Shown here in pieces: positions 45,040 through 54,755 of a stretch of 64,000 bases of DNA. The position numbers were made by a program, and so were the translations under genes. How positions within the stretch are numbered: position 1 is the stretch's first letter; every line of letters starts with the position of its first letter. The DNA comes from Halomonas borealis (GTDB taxonomy: Bacteria > Pseudomonadota > Gammaproteobacteria > Pseudomonadales > Halomonadaceae): NCBI RefSeq assembly GCF_004798905.1, contig NZ_SDMO01000001.1:124001-188000 (forward strand). Reading direction: 5' to 3'. The notes below the pieces were generated by a model. The model was not told where the DNA came from, searched no databases, and was given only the letters and a program-made list of their open reading frames with translations.

Positions 45040-46134
45040 TCATGGCCCGCCGAAATCGGCGGGTAGGCCGAGGAAGTTCTGGATGATGAAGAAGTGGTCC
45101 TCGAACAGGGCGTCCGGTTCGAGGTCGGCCAGCGGTACCCAGCGGGCATGGTCGCCTCCCTTGACCGGCTTGAGCTGTGGCAGCTGCTGCTCCGGGCGCA
45201 GCGCGAAGTAGAAGGCCTCGGCCAGGGTGCGCCCCCGCCAGCTGCGATGCGGTTCATCGAACAGCCGTTGACCGCGCAGCGAGCCCTTCAGCACCGGCTC
45301 CGGCACCTTGAGGCGGACCCGTTCGCGAAGCTCGCGCAGGCAGGCATCCAGCAGCCGCTCCTGAGGATTGATGAAGCCGCCGGGCAGGGCATAGAGTCCC
45401 TTGCCGGGGGCCGCCGTGCGCTTGACCAGTAGGACGTGCCCCGACTGGACGACCACCGCGCAGACGGTGACGAACACCGGCGAGTAGGGCGCCTGGGCCC
45501 AGGCCTGTCGGTACTGTTCCAGCAATCCCTGTTCCTCGACTCGCTGCTCGAAGGCTTCGGTGTCGAGAAAATCCTTGAGGCTATCCACCACGCCCGGCGG
45601 TAGATCGTGAGAGGCGCCGGTGCTGACGTAGTCCGTCGCGGCGCTCGATGAGCGGAACAGCCGTTCGCGGATCTGGCTGGCCGAGATGCCTTCGACCATC
45701 GGCACACTGACCGACTCCCATTGGGGAAACAACGCCAGGTAGTAGCTGGACTGTCCGCGGCTGGCGCCGATCAGGCCGATGCGCGGCAGGCGGGCATGGC
45801 GTGGCGTGGCGATGTCGCGCACCTTGCGCTGCACGTCGCGGACCCAGACATCGTTGTTGTAGAGCGCATCGAGCAACGGCACGATTTCGAGCCGGGCGTT
45901 GTCGGCGGCGTCGAAGGCGCTCCTCAGCATGCGCCGGCGTTCATCGAAGTGCCAGGGATTACGCAGCGAGCGCGCCTGCCAGGCGGAGCCAACCAGCACG
46001 ATGACCTGCTGGGCCCGCTTCAGCGCCTCGTCGATCACGGCCAGGTGCCCCAGGTGCGGGGGCTGGAAGCGGCCGATGAAGACCAGGCAATCGAAGTCGG
46101 AGGATGACGGCTCGGCGTCCGGCGACAGGCACAT
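45040..46134 (-). CDS. Bifunctional NMN adenylyltransferase (NadM-type) / Nudix hydrolase
   Basis: The 364-residue fusion has an N-terminal nucleotidyltransferase domain (FIGRFQPPHLGHLAVIDEAL, containing the HxGH motif, and SASQIRERLF) that joins NMN and ATP into NAD. The C-terminal Nudix domain follows from about residue 205. The Nudix box GGFINPQERLLDACLRELRE keeps the first Glu residues but reads RELRERVRL where REUxEExGU is expected, losing one metal-binding Glu. The start at 46134 follows GGAG. It is convergent with the LysR gene; the 195-bp gap between shows nothing recognised. Confidence 0.88.
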   Translation of the reverse strand: MCLSPDAEPSSSDFDCLVFIGRFQPPHLGHLAVIDEALKRAQQVIVLVGSAWQARSLRNPWHFDERRRMLRSAFDAADNARLEIVPLLDALYNNDVWVRDVQRKVRDIATPRHARLPRIGLIGASRGQSSYYLALFPQWESVSVPMVEGISASQIRERLFRSSSAATDYVSTGASHDLPPGVVDSLKDFLDTEAFEQRVEEQGLLEQYRQAWAQAPYSPVFVTVCAVVVQSGHVLLVKRTAAPGKGLYALPGGFINPQERLLDACLRELRERVRLKVPEPVLKGSLRGQRLFDEPHRSWRGRTLAEAFYFALRPEQQLPQLKPVKGGDHARWVPLADLEPDALFEDHFFIIQNFLGLPADFGGP

Positions 46135-46256
46135 GACAGGGCTCCGGCGAGAAAAGCGTCCATTATGGTGGGCCCCATGGGGGCGCGCAATGTTCGTGGC
46201 CCCGGGGATGCTGAGGTATGCTGAAGGGGCAAAGGACTGTGAAGGAGACATCGTCG

Positions 46257-47327
46257 ATGTGGAGTCGTATCAAGCGGGTCGTGCTCTTCTGGTGGGGCGT
46301 GCTGCGTGACGCCGTCAAGCTATGGGTGGAGCGCAACGCCTTCAGTTATGCCGGGTCGCTGGCCTTTTATACGCTGTTTTCGCTGGCGCCGACGATCATC
46401 ATCGCGGTGACCGTCATCGGCCTGGTGTTGGGCGAAGAGGCCGCCCAGGGTCAGATCGTCGCCCAGCTGGAGGGCACCATGGGCACCGGGGCCGCCGAGG
46501 CGATCCAGAGCGCGGTGGCCCAGTCACGCATCGAGTCGTCCGGCCTGTGGCCAACCCTGATGGGCTTCGGGGCCCTGCTGGTCGGGGCGACGACGGTGTT
46601 CGGGCAGATGCAGTACTCGCTGAATACGCTGTGGGGCGTCACCGCTAATCCACGCGCCAACAGCCTGTTGTTGCTGCTCAAGAAGCGCACCCTGTCGATG
46701 GCGGTGGTGCTGGCCATCGGTTTCATCCTGCTGGTCTCGCTGGTGCTGGGAGTGGTGGTCACCTCGTTGCTGCATGCCGCCGACAACCTGCTGCCGTTCG
46801 TCGGCGCCCTGACTGCCGGCGTCGAGTTCCTGGTGGCGATGGCGCTGGTCAGTGCGTTGTTCGCGACCATCTTCCGGGTGTTGCCGGACGTGGTGCTGAG
46901 CTGGCGCGACGTGATCGTCGGTGCCGTGGTCACGGCGCTGCTGTTCGCCGTGGGCCGCAGCGCCATCGCCACCTACCTGGCCTACACCGCGACCGCATCC
47001 ACCTACGGGGCGGCGGGTTCGGTGGTGGTCGTGCTGCTGTGGGTCTACTACAGCTCGCTGATCCTGCTGTTCGGCGCCGCCTTCACCAAGAGCCTGCTAC
47101 TGGCCCGCGGCGGCAAGGTGATCCCGCGCAATACCGCCGTGTTGGTGAATCAAGAGCTCGTCGAAGACGCGCCGCGTGACGAGGCCAAGCACTGGTGGCC
47201 CGGGCGCCATCGGCAGTCGGAAACAGGGGAAGCACAACCACGAGAAGGGGCGACCGAGGATGGTGACGACAGCACCGTCGTGGGAGGGGCCGAGGCGCCT
47301 TCCAGGCGCACGCCGCCGGAGCATTGA
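46257..47327 (+). CDS. YihY/BrkB family inner-membrane protein
   Basis: The 356-residue protein has about six membrane helices and family blocks AFSYAGSLAFYTLFSLAPTIIIA, GATTVFGQMQYSLNTLWGV, TASTYGAAGSVVVVLLWVYYSSLILLFGAAFT. The role of the family is unsettled. A charged hydrophilic tail of about 60 residues follows (from EDAPRDEAKHWW). The start at 46257 (MWSRIKRVVLF) has GAAGGAG nine bases upstream, so it is preferred to the ATG 39 bases earlier. Confidence 0.88.
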   Translation: MWSRIKRVVLFWWGVLRDAVKLWVERNAFSYAGSLAFYTLFSLAPTIIIAVTVIGLVLGEEAAQGQIVAQLEGTMGTGAAEAIQSAVAQSRIESSGLWPTLMGFGALLVGATTVFGQMQYSLNTLWGVTANPRANSLLLLLKKRTLSMAVVLAIGFILLVSLVLGVVVTSLLHAADNLLPFVGALTAGVEFLVAMALVSALFATIFRVLPDVVLSWRDVIVGAVVTALLFAVGRSAIATYLAYTATASTYGAAGSVVVVLLWVYYSSLILLFGAAFTKSLLLARGGKVIPRNTAVLVNQELVEDAPRDEAKHWWPGRHRQSETGEAQPREGATEDGDDSTVVGGAEAPSRRTPPEH

Positions 47328-47401
47328 GCCCCGGCGGGTGTCTTTGTCACCGAGGGGCTTCGGCGTGATGCGCACACGACATCGACGATCAGGAGGAACC
47401 A

Positions 47402-47680
47402 GTGGAGCATTATGCGATCAAGGCACGGGTCAGCGGCAGGGTCCAGGGCGTCTACTATCGCCGCGCGACCCAGGAGCGTGCCCGGCAAGCAGGCTTGACG
47501 GGGCACGCGCTTAATCTCGCCGATGGCCGCGTGGAAGTGCTGCTGTGCGGCCCGCGCGAGGACGTCCGCGGCGTCGCACAATGGCTCTGGCAGGGATCGC
47601 CGGGCGCCGAGGTGTCGGACGTCGCGATCGACGAGATCGATCTCGAGAGGGGGGCGCCGGTCGATTTCACGACCGGCTGA
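47402..47680 (+). CDS. acyP: Acylphosphatase
   Basis: The 92-residue enzyme hydrolyses acyl phosphates. The catalytic Arg is in SGRVQGVYYRR (residues 10-20) and the catalytic Asn in GHALNLADGRVEV. It starts with GTG preceded by a perfect AGGAGG site, which decides the start. It lies 74 bp downstream of the YihY gene. Confidence 0.93.
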   Translation: MEHYAIKARVSGRVQGVYYRRATQERARQAGLTGHALNLADGRVEVLLCGPREDVRGVAQWLWQGSPGAEVSDVAIDEIDLERGAPVDFTTG

Positions 47681-47698
47681 AAGCGTCTCAGGAGGATC

Positions 47699-48640
47699 TC
47701 AGGCGAGGGTGTCGGTGATCCACTCCACCACGGCTGCCCCGTCGACGCCGAGGCCCACGTCGGCCAGCGGGGTCTGCGACCAGCGCGGAGAGATGAAGGC
47801 GCGTTGGTGAGGCGCGAACAGGGTCTGGCCCTCCGCCGGCCCTTCGGTGGCCACGTTCAGATGGCCGCTGGCGGTGGTGAAGAGCTCGGGGCGTACCAGC
47901 CAGGCGAGAGCCAGGCTGTCGTGTGGGCAGCAGCCATCGATGCCCAACGCGTTCTGATAGAACTCGCGGTAGAAGGCGTAGCTGCCGGCGAGTACCTCGC
48001 CCAGGGGGCCCTGGCCGGCGGCGATGCGCCGCATATGGCTCGGGGTCAGCACGCAGCGGTGGGTGACGTCCAGGCCGACCAGCGTCAGCGGCCAGCCGGC
48101 GGTCAGCACCCGCTGGGCGGCATGCGGGTCATTGAAGATGTTGGCCTCGGCTACCGGCGTGACATTGCCACCTTCCTTGATCGAGCCGCCCATGACCACC
48201 ACGCGTTTGACGCGCTCGGTGATGCTCGGGTCGAGCTGCAGGGCGGCGGCCAGGTTGCCGAGCGGGCCCACGGCGACCAAGGTGACCTCGCCGGGGCGCG
48301 CATTGACCGTGTCGACGATGAACTGTGCCGCACTGCATGATTCGGCCTGGCCGGTCACCGCCGGTAGTTCGATGTCGCCCAGGCCATTGGCGCCATGGAT
48401 ATGCGCGGGTGCCGGATGGCGCGGCTTGACCATCGGTGCCGCGGCACCCTGGGCCACGGGGACACGATGGCCGGCCAGCTCACTCAGCAGCAGGGCGTTG
48501 TGGGTCGCCGTCTCGATGTCGACGTTGCCGAAGGTGGTGGTCATCCCCAGCAGCTCGATATCGGGATGGCGCAAGGCGATGGCGATGGCCTGGGCGTCGT
48601 CGACGCCCGGGTCGGTGTCGAAGATGATCGGTTCTGACAT
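47699..48640 (-). CDS. Nucleoside hydrolase (Rih/IunH family)
   Basis: The 313-residue enzyme splits ribonucleosides into base and ribose. The calcium-binding signature FDTDPGVDDAQAIAIAL is at residues 6-22, with VVMGGSIKEGGNVTPVAEANIFNDPHAAQ and a C-terminal HDSLALAW. The released ribose would be phosphorylated by the ribokinase 18 bp upstream on the same strand, making a nucleoside salvage operon. Purine or pyrimidine preference is not visible. Confidence 0.9.
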   Translation of the reverse strand: MSEPIIFDTDPGVDDAQAIAIALRHPDIELLGMTTTFGNVDIETATHNALLLSELAGHRVPVAQGAAAPMVKPRHPAPAHIHGANGLGDIELPAVTGQAESCSAAQFIVDTVNARPGEVTLVAVGPLGNLAAALQLDPSITERVKRVVVMGGSIKEGGNVTPVAEANIFNDPHAAQRVLTAGWPLTLVGLDVTHRCVLTPSHMRRIAAGQGPLGEVLAGSYAFYREFYQNALGIDGCCPHDSLALAWLVRPELFTTASGHLNVATEGPAEGQTLFAPHQRAFISPRWSQTPLADVGLGVDGAAVVEWITDTLA

Positions 48641-48658
48641 GCGGTCCTCTGCGGTCGT

Positions 48659-49567
48659 TCAGGGGGTGCTCGGTGCCTGGTGCAGCCACTGCTCCACCTC
48701 GGCGGCCCGGGGAATGCTCTCGGCGGCGCCGTGGCGTTGCACGCTCAGGGCCGCGGCCGCCGCGGCCCGTGCCAGGCAGGTTTCGGGGGCGACGCCGGCC
48801 TGCACCGCGGCCAGGTAGTAGCCGATGAAGGTGTCGCCGGCCGCGGTCGTATCCACGGCGGCGGCCGGCAGCGGTGACTGGAAATGACGCGTCTCGCCGT
48901 GTTGGTACCAGGCACCATCGCCGCCCAGGGTCAATACCGTCTCGGTGCTGGGGAGGCGTTTGTACAGGGCATCCAGTAGGGCGTTGGCCGGGCTACCGGC
49001 GGGCAGCCCGGTGAGCATCTCGGCCTCGCCGCGATTGACGAACAGCAGGCGGCAGGCCTCGAGGGGCAGGTCGGCGACGTCGGCGGTCATCGGTGCCGGG
49101 TTGAAGGCGATGTTCAGCCCGCGCTCCGACGCGGCGCCCAGCAGATAGGGCAGGGCGTTGCATTCGTTCTGGGCCAACAGCCAGTCGCCGGGGGCGGCTG
49201 CGGCCAGGTGGGCATCGAGCCCCTCTTCGCTGACGCCATGATTGGCACCGGGGAACAGCAGGATGGCGTTCTCGCCTCGATCATCCACCTGGATGATGGC
49301 GTGCCCACTGGGGTCGTCTACCAGCTGGACGCGTTCGATATCGATGCCCGATGCCTCGAGCAGGTCACGGGCCCAGGCGTCGTGGCGGCCGAGGCGGCCC
49401 CAGTGCCGAACACGGCCGCCTGCTCGAGCCATGGCCAGCGACTGATTGGCGCCCTTGCCACCGAGCCCTACACGATAGTCGTGGCTCATGAGCGTCTCGC
49501 CGGGCGTGACCAGGTGAGGAACGCGATAGATGTGGTCGAGGTTGATCGACCCGTAGTTGTGCAGCAT
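48659..49567 (-). CDS. rbsK: Ribokinase
   Basis: The 302-residue PfkB-family kinase phosphorylates ribose at O5. It has the N-terminal GSINLDHIYRVPHLVTPGET, the di-Gly motif GGKGANQSLAMARAG, and the C-terminal anion hole and catalytic Asp DTTAAGDTFIGYYLAAV. Being the first gene of a two-gene unit with the nucleoside hydrolase, it converts the ribose that enzyme releases to ribose 5-phosphate. Confidence 0.9.
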   Translation of the reverse strand: MLHNYGSINLDHIYRVPHLVTPGETLMSHDYRVGLGGKGANQSLAMARAGGRVRHWGRLGRHDAWARDLLEASGIDIERVQLVDDPSGHAIIQVDDRGENAILLFPGANHGVSEEGLDAHLAAAAPGDWLLAQNECNALPYLLGAASERGLNIAFNPAPMTADVADLPLEACRLLFVNRGEAEMLTGLPAGSPANALLDALYKRLPSTETVLTLGGDGAWYQHGETRHFQSPLPAAAVDTTAAGDTFIGYYLAAVQAGVAPETCLARAAAAAALSVQRHGAAESIPRAAEVEQWLHQAPSTP

Positions 49568-49610
49568 GCCGTGCGTCCGAAAGATGGGCGTAGACGAAAA
49601 TGATAACGGT

Positions 49611-49643
49611 GGGAGGCCCGAAGCGCCATGGTCGGGGCCTCCC
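49611..49643 (-). terminator. Hairpin between the hydroxyacid dehydrogenase and ribokinase genes
   Basis: GGGAGGCCC (49611-49619) pairs with GGGCCTCCC (49635-49643). On the minus strand it follows the dehydrogenase gene and precedes ATTTTCG at a distance. Confidence 0.6.
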
Positions 49644-49728
49644 GCCTAGGCCCCGAGGGGTGATAGGGATTTATACCGTTATCTCACTTCAAAAGCTTCC
49701 AATTCCCTTGAGGCTTTCGCCGATCAAA

Positions 49729-50646
49729 TCAAATCAGGTTTGTCGCCGTGAGGTCGACGATCCGCTGACGTGCCTCAAGGCTGATCCAGGCGCTATGCGG
49801 GGTGACGATCAGGTTGAGTGGTTCACCCAGGGCATCGATCAGCGGATGCCCCTGGCGCGGGGGCTCCTCGGGCAACACATCCACCGCCAGGCCGCCGAGC
49901 CGGCCCGCACGCAGGGCCTCCAGGGCGGCGAGCTCATCGATCATCCCGCCCCGGGCGCAGTTGACCAACAACGCCGACGACTTGAGCCGAGCCAGCAACG
50001 CGGCATCCACCAGGTGATGGCTGGCCTCGGTGAGCGGGCAATGCAGGCTGATGGCGTCGGCGCTGGGGGCGAGCTCGGCAAGACTTGGCCGCTCGTCATG
50101 CAGGGCGCCGGGGCGTGCCGAGAAGACGGCCTCCATGCCGAAGGCGTCGGCGAGTTGAGCGACCCGAGTGCCGAGCTCGCCCTGGCCGACGATCACCAAC
50201 CGTTTGCCTTCGAGCTGTAGCGTGGTGTGATCCATCAAACAGAAAAACGGGCTTTCTCCCCAACGGCCTTCGGCGACGTCGCGCTGGTAACAGGGCAGCT
50301 GCGCCGCCAGGCCGAGCAGCTGCATCAGGGTATGCTGTGCCACGCTCGCCGTGCCATAGGCGGCGACATTACTCACCCGGATGCCGCGACGCTCGGCTTC
50401 GTCCATGGCGATGTTGTTGGTGCCGGTGGCCAGCACGCAGATCCGTTTGAGGTCGGGCAGGGCGGCCAGGGTATCGGCGTCGATCACCACCTTGTTGACG
50501 ATGGCGACCTCGGCACCGGCGAGCCGGCTCGCGGCCTCGTCGCGCGCGGTGAAATCGTGCACGTCGAGGCGCGAGACCCGCTCGCGGATCGGTGTCAGGT
50601 CGATATCATCGCCGAGGCTGGCGGCATCGAGAATCACGGCATGCAT
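49729..50646 (-). CDS. D-2-hydroxyacid dehydrogenase (HprA/glycerate dehydrogenase-like)
   Basis: The 305-residue NAD-dependent enzyme reduces 2-oxoacids such as hydroxypyruvate. It shows the Rossmann motif VIVGQGELGTRVAQLADAFG (about residue 150), the catalytic Arg in LVNCARGGMIDE, Glu in LPEEPP and His in VTPHSAWIS. The cofactor loop ends SARPG rather than an acidic residue, which could change NAD/NADP choice. Exact substrate is unclear. The gene is monocistronic. Confidence 0.87.
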   Translation of the reverse strand: MHAVILDAASLGDDIDLTPIRERVSRLDVHDFTARDEAASRLAGAEVAIVNKVVIDADTLAALPDLKRICVLATGTNNIAMDEAERRGIRVSNVAAYGTASVAQHTLMQLLGLAAQLPCYQRDVAEGRWGESPFFCLMDHTTLQLEGKRLVIVGQGELGTRVAQLADAFGMEAVFSARPGALHDERPSLAELAPSADAISLHCPLTEASHHLVDAALLARLKSSALLVNCARGGMIDELAALEALRAGRLGGLAVDVLPEEPPRQGHPLIDALGEPLNLIVTPHSAWISLEARQRIVDLTATNLI

Positions 50647-50839
50647 GGCGGTCTTCCTTGTCGTTGGTAGAGTCTCGCCAGGGCTGGGCCTAGGGCCTGG
50701 CGACAGGCTATAATAGCGGGCCTTCAGGGCAGGCTTGGTTGGAATTGTCGCCGCCCGACCTCATATCGCAGCACGTTTTGCGGGCATTGGTTGGCCCGCA
50801 TCGCCCTCTGGGGGCGTCGTTACCGGGAGACATCGAACC

Positions 50840-51076
50840 ATGCCCATCTACGAATATCAGTGCAAGGCCTGCGGCCATCGCCTGGAAAAGCTGCAGAAGA
50901 TCAGCGCCGCGCCGCTCACCGACTGCCCGGCCTGTGAACAGGCCGAGCTCGACCGCCTGGTCTCCGCGGCGGGTTTTCGCCTGGCCGGCGGGGGCTGGTA
51001 CGAGACCGACTTCAAGTCCGGCAGCAAGAAGAATCTGGCCGGTGGCGGCGACGAGACGTCCGGGTCGGCGGCCTGA
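50840..51076 (+). CDS. FmdB-family zinc-ribbon protein
   Basis: The 78-residue protein begins MPIYEYQCKACGHRLEKLQK with the zinc-ribbon cysteine pairs CKAC and CPAC (residues 8-11 and about 34-37), as in FmdB-type regulatory proteins. A Gly/Ser-rich tail follows. It is commonly located just before aspS in gammaproteobacteria, as here (51 bp). Molecular role is unsettled. Confidence 0.88.
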   Translation: MPIYEYQCKACGHRLEKLQKISAAPLTDCPACEQAELDRLVSAAGFRLAGGGWYETDFKSGSKKNLAGGGDETSGSAA

Positions 51077-51127
51077 CCGCGGTCGTCGCCTCTTCACACC
51101 CTTTCATGCAACAGAACAGGATACGAC

Positions 51128-52918
51128 ATGCGCAGCCATTATTGCGGCCAGCTGAACGAGACCATGGTGGATCAGACGGTCACCGTGTGCGGCTGGGTCC
51201 ATCGCCGCCGTGACCATGGTGGGGTCATCTTCCTCGACATGCGCGACCGGGACGGCATCGCCCAGATCGTGGTCGATCCCGACACCGCCGAGGCGTTCGC
51301 CAATGCCGACCGTGCTCGCAACGAATATGTGCTGCGCATCAGCGGCCGCGTGCGCCTGCGTCCCGAGGGCACGCAGAATCCGAACATGCCCACCGGGCTG
51401 ATCGAGGTGCTGGCCAAGGATGTAGAGGTGCTCAACACCGCCGCCACGCCGCCGTTCCAGCTCGACGAGCATGGCAAGGTCGGCGAGGAAGTGCGCCTCA
51501 AGCATCGTTACATCGACCTGCGTCGTCCGGAGATGATCGAGAAGCTGCGCCTGCGCTCGCGGATCTCTCACAGCGTGCGCGCCTACCTCGAAGGCCAGGG
51601 CTTCCTCGACATCGAGACGCCGATCCTGACCCGTGCCACCCCGGAAGGTGCCCGCGACTACCTGGTGCCGAGCCGTACCCATGCGGGCAGCTTCTTCGCG
51701 CTGCCGCAGTCACCGCAGCTGTTCAAGCAGCTGCTGATGGTGTCGGGCTTCGATCGCTATTATCAGATCGCCAAGTGCTTCCGCGACGAAGACCTGCGCG
51801 CCGATCGTCAGCCTGAGTTCACCCAGATCGATATCGAGGCCTCCTTCGTCGAGGAAGAGGACATCATGTCGATCACCGAACGCATGGTGCGCAACCTCTT
51901 CCAGGAGGTGCTGGACGTTGAGCTGCCCGAGTTCGCCCGCATGCCGTATGCCGAGGCCATGCAGCGTTTCGGCTCCGACAAGCCGGACCTGCGCATCCCG
52001 CTCGAGCTCACCGACGTCGACGACCTGATGAAGGACGTCGACTTCAAGGTGTTCTCCGGCCCGGCCAACGCCGACGACGGCCGCGTGGCCGCGCTCAAGG
52101 TCAAGGGCGGCGCGACGCTGACCCGCAAGGAAATCGACGAGTACACCAAGTTCGTCGGCATCTACGGCGCCCGTGGCCTGGCCTGGATCAAGGTCAATGA
52201 GCGCGCCCGTGGCCTCGAGGGGCTGCAGTCGCCGATCGTCAAGTTCATGGAAGGCGTGGTCGAGTCGCTGCTCGATCGTGTCGGCGCCGAGGATGGCGAC
52301 ATCATCTTCTTCGGCGCCGACAAGACCACCATCGTCAACGAGGCGCTGGGTGCGCTGCGGGTCAAGCTGGGTGAAGACCTCGAGCTCTACACCGCCGAGT
52401 GGGCCCCGCTGTGGGTGGTCGACTTCCCGATGTTCGAGGTCGACGGCAACGCCCGCCTGCAGGCCCTGCACCATCCGTTCACCGCGCCGTCCTGCGACGT
52501 GGAGACGCTCAAGGCCAATCCGGCCGAGGCGCTGTCCCGCGCCTATGACATGGTGCTCAACGGCACCGAGTTGGGCGGCGGCTCGATTCGTATCCACGAT
52601 CAGGCCATGCAGCAGAGCGTGCTCGAGCTGCTCGGCATCGGCGAGGAAGAGGCCCGCGAGAAGTTCGGCTTCCTGCTCGACGCCCTGCAGTACGGCGCGC
52701 CGCCCCACGGTGGCCTGGCCTTCGGCCTCGACCGCCTGGTGATGCTGATGAGCGGTGCGCGCACCATCCGCGAGGTGATCGCCTTCCCGAAGACCCAGAG
52801 CGCGGCCTGCCTGATGACCGACGCCCCGGGCGAGGTCAACGGCGAACAGCTCAAGGAACTCAACATTCGCCTGCGCCAGAAGGCCCAGGCGGAAACCAGC
52901 GAGAACCCCGCCGAGTAA
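51128..52918 (+). CDS. aspS: Aspartyl-tRNA synthetase
   Basis: The 596-residue class II synthetase charges tRNA-Asp. It has the N-terminal OB anticodon domain ([23 protein letters not shown]), motif 2 ([20 protein letters not shown]) and motif 3 ([15 protein letters not shown]), with the bacterial GAD insert between (about residues 290-420). The length is typical of the bacterial type. An aspS terminator follows. Confidence 0.97.
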   Translation: MRSHYCGQLNETMVDQTVTVCGWVHRRRDHGGVIFLDMRDRDGIAQIVVDPDTAEAFANADRARNEYVLRISGRVRLRPEGTQNPNMPTGLIEVLAKDVEVLNTAATPPFQLDEHGKVGEEVRLKHRYIDLRRPEMIEKLRLRSRISHSVRAYLEGQGFLDIETPILTRATPEGARDYLVPSRTHAGSFFALPQSPQLFKQLLMVSGFDRYYQIAKCFRDEDLRADRQPEFTQIDIEASFVEEEDIMSITERMVRNLFQEVLDVELPEFARMPYAEAMQRFGSDKPDLRIPLELTDVDDLMKDVDFKVFSGPANADDGRVAALKVKGGATLTRKEIDEYTKFVGIYGARGLAWIKVNERARGLEGLQSPIVKFMEGVVESLLDRVGAEDGDIIFFGADKTTIVNEALGALRVKLGEDLELYTAEWAPLWVVDFPMFEVDGNARLQALHHPFTAPSCDVETLKANPAEALSRAYDMVLNGTELGGGSIRIHDQAMQQSVLELLGIGEEEAREKFGFLLDALQYGAPPHGGLAFGLDRLVMLMSGARTIREVIAFPKTQSAACLMTDAPGEVNGEQLKELNIRLRQKAQAETSENPAE

Positions 52919-52939
52919 TCGGCGCGCTTCCCGTGATCG

Positions 52940-52964
52940 CACCGGCGCCCCAGTGGCGCCGGTG
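52940..52964 (+). terminator. Terminator after aspS
   Basis: CACCGGCGCC (52940-52949) pairs perfectly with GGCGCCGGTG (52955-52964) around a five-base loop, followed by GCGTTT. Confidence 0.7.
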
Positions 52965-53005
52965 GCGTTTCTGGGCGAGTGGGGCGGCTGCTCCGTGGTA
53001 GGTGA

Positions 53006-53055
53006 GCGCCCAGGGACGGGTTCACAGCGTCCTCGCCACGGCTTGCCCTCGGGAA
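53006..53055. repeat. Dispersed 50-bp repeat, copy 2
   Basis: It starts GCGCCCAGGGACGGG and ends TGCCCTCGGGAA, aligning without gaps with copy 1 at 10271-10320. It lies between the aspS terminator and yebC. Confidence 0.6.
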
Positions 53056-53117
53056 AGCTCCTTATGGCGAGCGAGGAACGGCTTCCTGACTCACCGAAGA
53101 GACACGAAGGAGGGAAT

Positions 53118-53870
53118 ATGGCCGGCCATAGCAAGTGGTCCAACATCAAGCACCGCAAGGCGGCTCAGGACGCCAGGCGTGGCAAGATCTTCAACAAGCT
53201 GATTCGCGAGCTGAGCGTGGCCGCTCGCCAGGGCGGCGGCGACCCCGAGGACAATCCGCGCCTGCGCGCCGCGATGGACAAGGCGCTTAGCCACAACATG
53301 CCCAAGGATACGGTGCAGCGCGCGGTGGACCGTGGGGCCGGCAACACCGACGGCGACGCCATGGAGGAGGTCGTCTACGAGGGTTATGGCCCCGAAGGCG
53401 TGGCGATGATGGTCGAGGCGATGACCGACAATCGCAACCGAACTGTCTCCGAGGTGCGACACGCCTTCGGCAAGCATGGCGGCAACCTCGGCACCTCGGG
53501 ATCGGTGGCCTTCATGTTCCACAAGCAGGGGCGGCTGACGCTGGCCGACGGCGTCGCGGAAGACGCCGTCATAGAGGCCACCCTGGCGGCCGAGCCCGAG
53601 GACATCGAGACCCTCGAGGACGGTCGACTCGAGGTAGTGACCACCCCTGGGCGCTTCGGCGCGGTCAAGGATGCCCTGGTGGAGGCGGATATCGTGCCCG
53701 AGGCCAGCGACGTCGGGCTGTTTCCGCAGACCTATACGCCCATCGACGACGTCGAGCTGGGCCGGCGTATCGTCAAGCTGGTCGATTGGCTCGAGGACCT
53801 GGACGATGTGCAGAATGTTTACACCAATGCCGACTTTGCCGATGCCATCCTGGAAGACTTGCATGATTGA
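53118..53870 (+). CDS. yebC: YebC/TACO1-family transcription/translation regulator
   Basis: The 250-residue protein begins MAGHSKWSNIKHRKAAQDAR, the invariant YebC N-terminus, and has GYGPEGVAMMVEAMTDNRNRT. Members bind DNA upstream of ruvC in some bacteria and recent work on the family links it to translation of proline-rich stretches. AAGGAGGG sits right before the ATG. It precedes ruvCAB as in many gammaproteobacteria. Confidence 0.95.
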   Translation: MAGHSKWSNIKHRKAAQDARRGKIFNKLIRELSVAARQGGGDPEDNPRLRAAMDKALSHNMPKDTVQRAVDRGAGNTDGDAMEEVVYEGYGPEGVAMMVEAMTDNRNRTVSEVRHAFGKHGGNLGTSGSVAFMFHKQGRLTLADGVAEDAVIEATLAAEPEDIETLEDGRLEVVTTPGRFGAVKDALVEADIVPEASDVGLFPQTYTPIDDVELGRRIVKLVDWLEDLDDVQNVYTNADFADAILEDLHD

Positions 53871-53965
53871 GGCCGCGCAGTAATGCGGGCTGAGTATGGC
53901 GACTTCTACGCGCTGCACGACGATCAAAAATCGAGGAAAAGGATGAGCTGTTCCGGTCACGAGTC

Positions 53966-54008
53966 ACCGCGAGGACGCGGTAACCCCATCCCTGGGGGCT
54001 TCTTTTCC
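53966..54008 (+). terminator. Tandem hairpins after yebC
   Basis: ACCGCG-AGGA-CGCGGT (53966-53981) is followed at once by CCCCA-TCCC-TGGGG (53984-53997) and GCTTCTTTT. The second hairpin plus T-rich tail is a plausible terminator before ruvC. Confidence 0.55.
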
Positions 54009-54085
54009 CAGCCATGGTCAAAAGAACCTCGCTTCGCCTCGTTGCCGGTGCTCATCCCACACACCGCTGGTGCAGCAGGCCCAAC

Positions 54086-54631
54086 ATGCTGATTCTGGGC
54101 ATCGATCCCGGCTCGCGGATCACCGGCTACGGGGTGCTGGATGTCACGACGCCCAAGCCACAGTACGTGGCCAGCGGCTGCATTCGCACTCGGGGCGACG
54201 ACCTCGCCCAGCGCCTGGCCCAGGTCTATGCCGGGGTCGGCGAGGTGATCGGCGTGCATGGCCCTGGCGAATTCGCCATCGAGCAGGTCTTCATGTCGAA
54301 GAATGCCGACTCGGCGCTCAAGCTGGGGCAGGCGCGCGGCACCGCCATCGTCTGCGCCGCCAATCACGGCCTTCCGGTCAGTGAGTATGGGCCGCGCCAG
54401 ATCAAGCAGGCGGTGACCGGTGGGGGCGGGGCCGACAAGGCCCAGGTACAGCACATGGTGACCGCCATCCTGGGGCTCTCCGGCACGCCCCAGGCCGATG
54501 CCGCCGATGCCCTGGCCATCGCCCTGACCCATGCCTATGCCCGGCTCGGGCTGATCCGCCAGGGCAGCTACGGTGGCGGCGGGCGAGGGCGCGGCAAGGC
54601 CTCCTCATGGCGAGACTTTCGCCCCGAGTGA
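54086..54631 (+). CDS. ruvC: Holliday junction resolvase RuvC
   Basis: The 181-residue endonuclease resolves Holliday junctions. The catalytic acidic residues lie in [14 protein letters not shown] (first Asp), [11 protein letters not shown] (Glu) and [16 protein letters not shown] (C-terminal Asp pair). The ATG at 54086 starts at the conserved [10 protein letters not shown] although its ribosome binding site is poor. It is followed by ruvA after 124 bp. Confidence 0.95.
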   Translation: MLILGIDPGSRITGYGVLDVTTPKPQYVASGCIRTRGDDLAQRLAQVYAGVGEVIGVHGPGEFAIEQVFMSKNADSALKLGQARGTAIVCAANHGLPVSEYGPRQIKQAVTGGGGADKAQVQHMVTAILGLSGTPQADAADALAIALTHAYARLGLIRQGSYGGGGRGRGKASSWRDFRPE

Positions 54632-54755
54632 TGTCGCCTCATGGCGACGCATGATCGGTTGTCGAACAGCGTTCCACGGGCTGGCATGGCGCCGGAGGGA
54701 CCAGTATAGTGAGCGCCACGCGCTGCGGATTCATCATCAAGGACAGTGACATATC

